A stretch of DNA of 64,000 nt from Bacteroidales bacterium (GTDB lineage Bacteria > Bacteroidota > Bacteroidia > Bacteroidales > F082), in contig JAFYIE010000023.1 of NCBI GenBank assembly GCA_017538795.1, positions 1 to 64,000 on the forward strand, given 5' to 3'. Below, piece after piece: positions 50,623 through 61,935 of this stretch. Every line of letters starts with the position of its first letter. Positions within the stretch are counted from its first letter, which is position 1. The notes beneath the pieces were generated by a model. That model saw only the letters and a program-made list of their open reading frames with translations, was not told the DNA's origin and searched no databases. A program made the translations under genes and the position numbers.

Positions 50623-50698
50623 GTTACTTTTCCCTTGATAGAAAAGTAACCAAAAGATCAAGCGCCATCCGAAGCTCGAACCGCCGTCTGGCGCTGGC
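50623..50698. repeat. Intergenic repeat with two hairpins upstream of the ATP-grasp gene
   Basis: GTTACTTTTC, loop CCTTGATA, GAAAAGTAAC (50623-50650), then CCAAAAGATCAAG, then AGCGCCA...TGGCGCT (about 50661-50697). This combination is a frequently seen Bacteroidota intergenic element. It lies between purA and the ATP-grasp start. Confidence 0.7.
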
Positions 50699-50737
50699 CA
50701 CCGCACCGCGAAGCGAGTCGGGAAAGAATCGTAAAAA

Positions 50738-54278
<3,541 letters not shown>

Positions 54279-54310
54279 AACCCCTAGTTTTAAATGCTCG
54301 TTCAAAGGTG

Positions 54311-54318
54311 CAAATTTA
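54311..54318 (-). promoter_or_regulatory. -7 box (TAAATTTG) for relA/spoT
   Basis: On the minus strand TAAATTTG lies 32 bases before the chosen ATG at 54278. Confidence 0.55.
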
Positions 54319-54362
54319 TAAAGGATTTTCAAGAAATACAAGGGATTTTTTGATTTTTTCAA

Positions 54363-54396
54363 CAAAAAAATAAGGGCGAATCTAGATTCGCCCTTA
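54363..54396 (-). terminator. Strong terminator after gap
   Basis: A perfect 26-base palindrome with arms TAAGGGCGAATCT (54371-54396) followed on the minus strand by seven T. It ends the gap transcript 32 bases after the stop codon. Confidence 0.9.
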
Positions 54397-54427
54397 CTAA
54401 GGTCTAACGTCTAAAGACTAAAGTCTC

Positions 54428-55513
<1,086 letters not shown>

Positions 55514-55583
55514 TTATATAAGCAAACAAAATTCAATAAAAATTTTCAAAAATAAATTTTTCCTTAAATATCGAGAAATTTTG

Positions 55584-55591
55584 TAATTTTG
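55584..55591 (+). promoter_or_regulatory. -7 box (TAATTTTG) for lepA
   Basis: TAATTTTG lies 62 bases upstream of the lepA ATG at 55654, divergent from the gap promoter. Confidence 0.5.
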
Positions 55592-55653
55592 CCAAACTTA
55601 TTATTTAACTTGGAATAGATTGTTTTTTTAGGAAATAAGTAGTTTTTGGGAGA

Positions 55654-57441
55654 ATGGATAAGATTAGAAATTTTTGCATCATAGCTCATATTGACCACGG
55701 CAAAAGCACCTTGGCGGATAGATTGATTGAGATTACTAACACCCTGACCAAGAAGGAGTTAGTTGATCAGGTTTTGGACGATATGGATCTGGAGCGCGAG
55801 CGTGGCATCACCATCAAGAGCCATGCTATTCAGATGAAATATGAGCACGAAGGTGAAGTTTATACCTTAAATCTAATCGACACCCCCGGCCACGTCGACT
55901 TCTCGTATGAAGTTTCACGTTCCATCGCCGCTTGCGAAGGCGCTTTGTTGGTCGTCGACGCATCGCAAGGCATTCAGGCTCAGACTATTAGCAACCTTTA
56001 CATGGCCATCGACCACGATTTGGAGGTTATTCCTATTTTAAACAAGATCGACATGGAAAGCGCGCAACCCGAGAAGGTTGAGGACCAGATTGTCGACCTC
56101 ATCGGCTGCGATCGTGAAGATATTTTACGCTGCTCGGCGCGTACAGGCTTCGGTGTTCCGGAGATTTTGGAGGCCATCGTCAAGCGCATCCCAGCTCCGA
56201 AAGGCGACCCTAACGCACCGCTCCAAGCTTTGATTTTCGACTCTGTTTTCAACTCGTTCCGTGGCATCATCGCTTATTTCCGCATCATGAACGGCACCAT
56301 CCGAACCGGCGAAAACGTCAAGTTTTTCAATACCGGCATGGAATACGACGCCGATGAGATCGGAGTTTTGCAGATGAAACAGGTGCCTAAGAAAGAACTG
56401 TCGGCCGGCAACGTGGGATATATCATTTCAGGTATAAAATCATCGAAAGAGGTGAAAGTCGGAGACACCATCACATCGGTCGAGAACCCTTGCGACAAGC
56501 CTATTGCAGGCTTCGAGAATGTGAAGCCTATGGTTTTCGCGGGCGTCTACCCTGTCGATGCCGACGACTACGAGGAACTTAGGAGTTCGTTGGAGAAGCT
56601 GCAACTCAACGACGCCTCGTTGGTTTGGGAGCCGGAGTCGTCAGCAGCCCTCGGTTTCGGATTCCGCTGCGGTTTCTTGGGATTGCTTCACATGGAAATC
56701 ATCCAAGAGCGCCTCGACCGCGAGTTCAACATGGACGTCATCACCACGGTGCCTAACGTATCGTTTAAAGCGTATCTCACCGACGGCAGCGTCGTTGACG
56801 TGCACAACCCGAGCGGCATGCCTGATGTTACCAAACTCGACCACATCGACGAACCTTACATCTTGGCGCAGATCATCTCGCAAAACGAGTACGTCGGCTC
56901 CATCATGACACTCTGCATCGAGCGCCGCGGCATCTTGAAAAATCAGGTTTACCTCACCACCGACCGTGTAGAGCTGACTTTCGAGATGCCTTTGAGCGAA
57001 ATAGTGTTCGACTTCTACGACAAACTCAAGTCAATATCAAGAGGTTACGCCTCTTTCGACTATCATATCTGTGGCTACAAGCCATCGAAGCTAGTGAAGT
57101 TGGACATCATGCTCAACGGCGACACTGTCGATGCCCTCTCAACCTTGATTTTCGTCGACCACGCCTACTCTTTCGGCCGCCGCATGTGCGAGAAACTCAA
57201 GGAGTTGATACCAAGACAGCAGTTCGACATCGCAATCCAGGCCGCAATTGGTGCTAAAATCATCGCCCGCGAGACCGTGCGCCAGGTTCGTAAGGACGTC
57301 ACCGCAAAATGTTACGGCGGCGATATCTCGCGTAAGCGCAAACTCCTTGAAAAACAGAAGGAAGGAAAGAAACGTATGAGGCAAATTGGCAACGTGGAAG
57401 TGCCACAATCAGCGTTCCTCGCTGTTCTAAAACTTGATTAA
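55654..57441 (+). CDS. lepA: Elongation factor 4 (back-translocating GTPase)
   Basis: 595 residues. G1 [16 protein letters not shown] (residues 9-24), G2 region [17 protein letters not shown]3 [16 protein letters not shown] and G4 [13 protein letters not shown], followed by domains II, III, V and the LepA-specific C-terminal domain ([40 protein letters not shown]). LepA acts on stalled ribosomes. Upstream is a 62-base leader; the acyltransferase ATG lies 13 bases after the stop. Confidence 0.96.
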   Translation: MDKIRNFCIIAHIDHGKSTLADRLIEITNTLTKKELVDQVLDDMDLERERGITIKSHAIQMKYEHEGEVYTLNLIDTPGHVDFSYEVSRSIAACEGALLVVDASQGIQAQTISNLYMAIDHDLEVIPILNKIDMESAQPEKVEDQIVDLIGCDREDILRCSARTGFGVPEILEAIVKRIPAPKGDPNAPLQALIFDSVFNSFRGIIAYFRIMNGTIRTGENVKFFNTGMEYDADEIGVLQMKQVPKKELSAGNVGYIISGIKSSKEVKVGDTITSVENPCDKPIAGFENVKPMVFAGVYPVDADDYEELRSSLEKLQLNDASLVWEPESSAALGFGFRCGFLGLLHMEIIQERLDREFNMDVITTVPNVSFKAYLTDGSVVDVHNPSGMPDVTKLDHIDEPYILAQIISQNEYVGSIMTLCIERRGILKNQVYLTTDRVELTFEMPLSEIVFDFYDKLKSISRGYASFDYHICGYKPSKLVKLDIMLNGDTVDALSTLIFVDHAYSFGRRMCEKLKELIPRQQFDIAIQAAIGAKIIARETVRQVRKDVTAKCYGGDISRKRKLLEKQKEGKKRMRQIGNVEVPQSAFLAVLKLD

Positions 57442-57454
57442 CACTGATCCCGTC

Positions 57455-58564
57455 ATGGCGACTGATCTATTATCGCTAAACGTTGACTACAGCAAGCGTG
57501 TTTTCGGTCTCGACCTGATGCGCGCCATCGCGATAATCAACGTGGTGATAGTGCATGCCAGCTGGATGAACGTTTTTCCAAAGTATCCATGGATACCAAT
57601 AATTCCTGGCGTCGAGCTGTTTTTCGTGCTCAGCGGTTTTCTCATCGGAACGATTTTACTCAAAACATATCTAAACGAAGAGCGGTTTGGCATCCGACAG
57701 ATGGCGAGGTTTTGGAAACGCCGTTGGTTCCGCACCCTCCCGAATTATTATCTGATACTGATTTTCAACATCATCTTCGTGTATTTCGGCATCATCCGCG
57801 AAGATTTCAGTCAGTTCAACTGGAAATTTTTCCTTTTCACGCAAAATCTATTCAGCGAATTCCACGGATTTTTCTGGGAATCGTGGAGCCTGACGATAGA
57901 GGAATGGTTTTACCTCTCCTTCCCTATCTTTTTGCTTTTCCTCAATATTTTTCTCAGAAAAAAACTCAAAAAAAAGCACATTTTTCTCACAAACATCATC
58001 GCTTACCTCTGTTTTTCGATCTTGATGAGGCTTTTTATCGGTTCAAAACTTGAAGTCAACGACGGTTTCTGGTACGACGTGAAGATTCACAAAGTAGTGA
58101 TTTTCCACCTCGACGGCATAGCTTTAGGGCTGTTGGCGGCTTACATCAAACATTTTGCTCCAGATTTTTGGCACAAAAGCCGTAACATCACCTTTATTTT
58201 GGGGCTAATCATTTGTTTACTAATGCCTTACATGAATTGGAGCCCGACTGATTCTTCAACGATAATTTTCAAAATTTCGATACAGAGTTTAGGCTGTTTT
58301 CTGCTTTTGCCACGTTTTGAAACCATAAAATCTGCGCCCAAAGCGCTAACAAAAGTCGTCACCCATATCAGCCTCATCTCCTACTCGATGTATCTGATCA
58401 ACCTGTCGATGGTGGCATCCGTCATCACCACAAACGTCGAAATCAGCGGCAAAGCAGAGGCAATTCTTTGGTACGCAGTCTATTGGATTGCCGTGGTTTT
58501 GATTTCGACAATCATCTACAAATTCTACGAAAAGCCGATAATGGACTTACGCGATAAGATCTAA
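57455..58564 (+). CDS. Acyltransferase-3 family membrane protein (OafA/YrhL type)
   Basis: 369 residues from the ATG at 57455, which follows the lepA stop by 13 bases; an in-frame TTG at 57434 overlaps lepA and is less likely. Signature parts: RVFGLDLMRAIAIINVVIVH (with the catalytic-type His), PGVELFFVLSGFLIGTILL and ESWSLTIEEWFYLSFPIFLL, then a bundle of about ten hydrophobic helices to residue 350. Such proteins O-acetylate sugars of LPS, capsule or peptidoglycan at the inner membrane; the target is unknown. The end overlaps the convergent beta-mannosidase by four bases. Confidence 0.88.
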   Translation: MATDLLSLNVDYSKRVFGLDLMRAIAIINVVIVHASWMNVFPKYPWIPIIPGVELFFVLSGFLIGTILLKTYLNEERFGIRQMARFWKRRWFRTLPNYYLILIFNIIFVYFGIIREDFSQFNWKFFLFTQNLFSEFHGFFWESWSLTIEEWFYLSFPIFLLFLNIFLRKKLKKKHIFLTNIIAYLCFSILMRLFIGSKLEVNDGFWYDVKIHKVVIFHLDGIALGLLAAYIKHFAPDFWHKSRNITFILGLIICLLMPYMNWSPTDSSTIIFKISIQSLGCFLLLPRFETIKSAPKALTKVVTHISLISYSMYLINLSMVASVITTNVEISGKAEAILWYAVYWIAVVLISTIIYKFYEKPIMDLRDKI

Positions 58565-60858
58565 TTCAGATATTTCGGATAAACGAGATACTGGATTCTA
58601 TCTGAAATAACTTCATCATTGTCAATCAATTGCATCTCGATATAAATCTTTTTCTTATCAAACTCTTTAACAAAATCATTCACATCGAGTGAAAGATGAA
58701 TGCAGCTATTTTCAGGAATTTGAACCTTTTCGGTATATGTTTTTAACAGATTTTTATCAAAATCGCGAACGTTGAGCAACAGATTGGCGTTTATCTCACG
58801 ATACAAGTCGCTGACGGCGTAAACTGTGAAGTTGCCATCGGTGGTTGGGAGCACACCTATTAATATAGGTGCGTAAAACTCTTTGAGTTTTTCATGCAAA
58901 ATCTTTTTGTTTCCAGCGTAATCGATTGACGACCAAGATATTACAGGCCAAGCGTCGTTAAGTTGCCAGTATAGGGAGCCCCAGCTTCGCGGCTTCGCCG
59001 CTCGCTGGGCTTCGATGGCGAGGCCGATGCCGTAGGCTTGAGATAATTGACTGTAATAAACGTTACGGGTCCAATCGTCATTTTGACCGACCGCAGGGAG
59101 CGGAGAAATCTCATACAATTTGTCGGAGATTTCTCCATTTCGCTTCGCTTCAGTCGAAATGACGTAGAGTTCAATATGTTTTTGGATCAATTCCTCGCCG
59201 CGTGGGTGTTTCTGGTGTTTTGTCTCGATATTCGGGTAGGACTGATAGCCGAATTCGCTGTTGAAACGACCAACTTTTTCGAGGTACATCTCGTATGGCA
59301 GTTCGCCCCACCAGACGCCCCAATAATGGACATCGCCTTCGGTCAGACTCTGTGGTTTTCCCCAGCCGTTTTTCGGTGACGATGGCCAATAGGAACGCGT
59401 ACCATCATAAGTATCAACGACTTGGGAGAATATATCCACAAACAGAGTGTCCATTCCGCGTTTCATTTCAGCGTAATCGTCATCGGTCCAGCCCATCGAT
59501 TTTTGCCATCCCCAGTTGACATAGCCCTCGCTCACCTCATTGTTGCCGCACCACAGCGCCAGCGACGGATGATTCTGATAATGAACAACTTGCTGAATAG
59601 CTTCTTCTTTCACATTGTTCAAGAACTCATCGGAATATGGGTAAGTTGTGCCGGCGAACATGAAATCCTGCCACACCATGATGCCGAGGCTGTCGCAGAT
59701 ATCGAAGAAATAATCAGGCGGATAGATGCCGCCGCCCCAAACACGAAGCATGTTGAAATGAGCAGGCACACATTCGGCCAACAACTTTTCAGTCTTTTCT
59801 CTCGACATCCAAGTCTCAATCATCTCCTCAGGAACGTAGTTGGCGCCCTTGATGTAAACTTTCTTGCCGTTCACCTTGAAATACATGGCACATCCGATGC
59901 TGTCGGGCTCTTCTATCAACTCTATGCTTCGAATTCCTGTAGTAACTTTCTTTGTATCAATAATTTTGTCATTTTTATAAATATTGATTTCAAATTCTGT
60001 CATTGTTTGTTCGCCCATCTCGTTAGGCCACCAAAGATCAGCATTTTTCAGCTCAAACGGAATCTTTACAAAGTTTTCCCCAGCCGAGAATACAGTCTGC
60101 TTCGCGATTTCGGTGCCATTATGCAGAACCACGAACTTCAGCTCCTGTTCACCATCACACGAAACTTCGATATTAGCTGACATTACAGCATCGTTTCCGT
60201 TAAGATTTTCGGTAAGAATTGAGACATTTTCGACTTTAAAACCGCTCCAGCCAAGAAGTTCAACGTCTTTCCAGATGCCGATGTTAAGATAACGAGGAGC
60301 CCAATCCCAACCGTTTTGGTAGGCGGCTTTTCGCATCACGGCATATTTCTCAGGAAAACGAAGTCGATATGTTTCAATAAGGCTATCTCGTTGAGTATCA
60401 AACGGATAAAAGCGTACTTTAAGCTCATTATCGCGTTTTTTTAGAAGACTTTTCACCTCTTTTTCATAATGGACGAACATGTTATCGGAATGCAAGATCT
60501 TCTCGCCATTTAACCAGACGTCAGCGTAAGTATCCAAACCATTGAAAATCAAGTCGATATTATCTTGATTCCAAACTTTATTATCGACATCAAACTTCAA
60601 ATAATAATCCCATTGATGCTGCGGAATCCATTGCAGTTGTTGCTCTTCGTCGCCTTCGCCATAAGGATGCGGAATGAGTCCTGCGGCATAGAGATCAGCA
60701 TGCGCTTCAGATGGCAGATTCACCTGCAAATTGATGCCTAAGGTGTCGGTTTTAAGATTCCAGCCTTGATTCAAAGACTGGTAACTATAGTGTTTGCCAG
60801 AACATGCATATAGGGCACATAAGACAAATAGGACGCATATGAAGAATAACTTTTTCAT
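58561..60858 (-). CDS. GH2 beta-mannosidase-like lipoprotein with inserted repeat
   Basis: 765 residues. Lipobox YACSG near residue 18. Sugar-binding domain (about 30-190; GWNLKTDTLGINLQVNLPSE), Ig-like domain, then TIM barrel. Catalytic residues: acid/base Glu441 in WCGNNEVSEGYVNW and nucleophile Glu535 in RFNSEFGYQSYP. The WQLNDAWPVISWSSIDY segment is typical of beta-mannosidases. Residues about 566-594 come from an 87-bp repeat insertion (29 codons, no frame change) in a loop after the nucleophile. Probably periplasmic or surface, cutting mannosides. The start overlaps the cutC stop by four bases (ATGA), so the two are coupled. Confidence 0.87.
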   Translation of the reverse strand: MKKLFFICVLFVLCALYACSGKHYSYQSLNQGWNLKTDTLGINLQVNLPSEAHADLYAAGLIPHPYGEGDEEQQLQWIPQHQWDYYLKFDVDNKVWNQDNIDLIFNGLDTYADVWLNGEKILHSDNMFVHYEKEVKSLLKKRDNELKVRFYPFDTQRDSLIETYRLRFPEKYAVMRKAAYQNGWDWAPRYLNIGIWKDVELLGWSGFKVENVSILTENLNGNDAVMSANIEVSCDGEQELKFVVLHNGTEIAKQTVFSAGENFVKIPFELKNADLWWPNEMGEQTMTEFEINIYKNDKIIDTKKVTTGIRSIELIEEPDSIGCAMYFKVNGKKVYIKGANYVPEEMIETWMSREKTEKLLAECVPAHFNMLRVWGGGIYPPDYFFDICDSLGIMVWQDFMFAGTTYPYSDEFLNNVKEEAIQQVVHYQNHPSLALWCGNNEVSEGYVNWGWQKSMGWTDDDYAEMKRGMDTLFVDIFSQVVDTYDGTRSYWPSSPKNGWGKPQSLTEGDVHYWGVWWGELPYEMYLEKVGRFNSEFGYQSYPNIETKHQKHPRGEELIQKHIELYVISTEAKRNGEISDKLYEISPLPAVGQNDDWTRNVYYSQLSQAYGIGLAIEAQRAAKPRSWGSLYWQLNDAWPVISWSSIDYAGNKKILHEKLKEFYAPILIGVLPTTDGNFTVYAVSDLYREINANLLLNVRDFDKNLLKTYTEKVQIPENSCIHLSLDVNDFVKEFDKKKIYIEMQLIDNDEVISDRIQYLVYPKYLN
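59077..59163. repeat. 87-bp inverted-repeat element (GTCATTTCGA family) inside the beta-mannosidase
   Basis: The element begins GTCATTTTGACCGA with GGAGAAATCTC, passes through a short centre and ends GGAGATTTCTCC ... CAGTCGAAATGAC, so its halves are imperfect inverted copies. The length is a multiple of three. It resembles the half elements in tilS and mutS2. Confidence 0.85.
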
Positions 60859-61598
60859 TTTACAATTTTTACAAATTCTTTGATTCTTTCTAAATTCGAA
60901 ACTTTGTAAAGCATTGAAGCACCGGTGTTATCGACACCATTAGGATACAAATCGCTATGATTATCAACAACTTCCGATGTTAATGATGCATGAATATTTT
61001 TCACTCCTGTTGCGGAAATAATTCTTTCAACGTTGTTTTCATTAACTCCACCACCTGCCATGATGTTGATGCGGTCGCCGAACAGAGTTTGAAACTCTCG
61101 AATCATATCGATGCCTTCGTAAGCCGTTGGTTTACAGCCGGATGTAAGGACCTTATCGAAGCCAAGGCTAATGAGAGTCTCCATCGCGTCAAGCGGATTG
61201 TTGCAAGCGTCGATGGCACGGTGGAACGTGAACTTCATCCCCTCGCCTGCCGCCATCATCTTTTTTATCGCAGGAATGTCGAGATCACCGTTTTTGTTCA
61301 ACGCACCGATGACAACGCCTTCGTATCCGAGGTTTTTCACCATTTTGATGTCTTCGCACATGATGGCGATTTCGTCGTCGTAATAAATGTAATTCCCTGG
61401 ACGACAACGAATTAAAACACGGATTGGAATGCGATCAGTAGAGACGCACCATGGCACGTCTTTACAAAGCATTAATGTCCCGTACGATGGCGTCACGCCG
61501 CCCACTTCCAGCGCCTCGCAAAGCTCGGCGCAGTCAGCACCGCCTTCAGCACCGTTCATTATTGACTGATAACCGTTTGCACAAAGTTCAAATCTCAT
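60855..61598 (-). CDS. cutC: CutC-family protein (TIM barrel) with inserted palindrome
   Basis: 247 residues of the CutC family (PF03932), a TIM barrel first tied to copper homeostasis though the biochemical role is unsettled. Family text: CELCEALEVGGVTPSYGTL, AGEGMKFTFHRAIDACNNPL, FDKVLTSGCKPTAYEGIDM, NIMAGGGVNENNVERI and IHASLTSE. Residues 45-54 (CKDVPWCVST) are encoded by a 28-bp palindrome and have no counterpart in usual CutC sequences, where strand 2 follows directly (compare RIPIRVLIRCRPGNY). The insertion sits in a surface loop, so the fold may survive. Coupled to the GH2 gene by a four-base overlap; -7 box 16 bases upstream. Confidence 0.9.
   Translation of the reverse strand: MRFELCANGYQSIMNGAEGGADCAELCEALEVGGVTPSYGTLMLCKDVPWCVSTDRIPIRVLIRCRPGNYIYYDDEIAIMCEDIKMVKNLGYEGVVIGALNKNGDLDIPAIKKMMAAGEGMKFTFHRAIDACNNPLDAMETLISLGFDKVLTSGCKPTAYEGIDMIREFQTLFGDRINIMAGGGVNENNVERIISATGVKNIHASLTSEVVDNHSDLYPNGVDNTGASMLYKVSNLERIKEFVKIVK
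61438..61465. repeat. 28-bp palindrome (GTAGAGACGCAC family) inside cutC
   Basis: Arms GTAGAGACGCACCA and TGGCACGTCTTTAC pair with three mismatches. Read on the minus strand as CKDVPWCVST, in the same phase as the copy at 48295-48322. Confidence 0.88.
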
Positions 61599-61614
61599 GA
61601 TGACATAATTTTTG

Positions 61615-61622
61615 CAAAGTTA
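61615..61622 (-). promoter_or_regulatory. -7 box (TAACTTTG) for cutC
   Basis: On the minus strand TAACTTTG lies 16 bases upstream of the cutC ATG at 61598. Confidence 0.55.
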
Positions 61623-61686
61623 ACAAAATCTCTCACAGATTACACAGATATCACAGATTATTTCTACCAGAATTTCTTCCAAAGAG

Positions 61687-61757
61687 TCATTAGTCGTCAA
61701 TTAGAGAGCCTCAGCGAGTACAGCGAGGTGCCAGCTCGATAATGTCGACTAATGACG
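61687..61757. repeat. 71-bp palindromic element, copy 1
   Basis: Ends TCATTAGTCGTCA and TGTCGACTAATGA (one mismatch). Inner TTAGAGAGCCTCAGCGAGTA with its complement GCGAGG gives a second hairpin. Same length as copy 2. Confidence 0.85.
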
Positions 61758-61773
61758 AATTATCCAGAAGCAA

Positions 61774-61844
61774 TCATTAGTCGTCAATTAGAGAGCCTCA
61801 GCGAGCGCAGCGAGGTGCCAGCTCGATAATGACGACTAATGACG
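61774..61844. repeat. 71-bp palindromic element, copy 2
   Basis: Ends TCATTAGTCGTCA and TGACGACTAATGA are perfect inverted repeats. It is the same as copy 1 except for about three substitutions and is in the same orientation, 16 bases after it. Confidence 0.88.
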
Positions 61845-61865
61845 GAAGTATGCTTTCACAGAAAA

Positions 61866-61896
61866 GTGGCAGCCGAAAAATGATGATTAGAGACGA
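61866..61896. repeat. Segment shared with the 49.3-kb element
   Basis: GTGGCAGCCGAAAAATGATG and the following bases are the reverse complement of 49335-49364 with two differences over 30 bases. It lies 11 bases before the mutS2 -7 box. Confidence 0.75.
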
Positions 61897-61907
61897 AAAA
61901 AATTTTG

Positions 61908-61915
61908 TATTTTTG
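61908..61915 (+). promoter_or_regulatory. -7 box (TATTTTTG) for mutS2
   Basis: TATTTTTG lies 20 bases before the GTG start of mutS2 at 61936. Confidence 0.55.
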
Positions 61916-61935
61916 CAGACTCAAAAAATAATAAT

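Larger units (their letters stand above)
61599..61935. other. 337-base intergenic region with repeats, between cutC and mutS2
   Basis: No gene seen. It contains the cutC -7 box (61615-61622), a reiterated ACAGATTACACAGAT string (61635-61660), two 71-bp palindromic elements, a 31-base segment shared with the 49.3-kb element and the mutS2 -7 box. The region is a repeat cluster between two divergent promoters. Confidence 0.8.
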
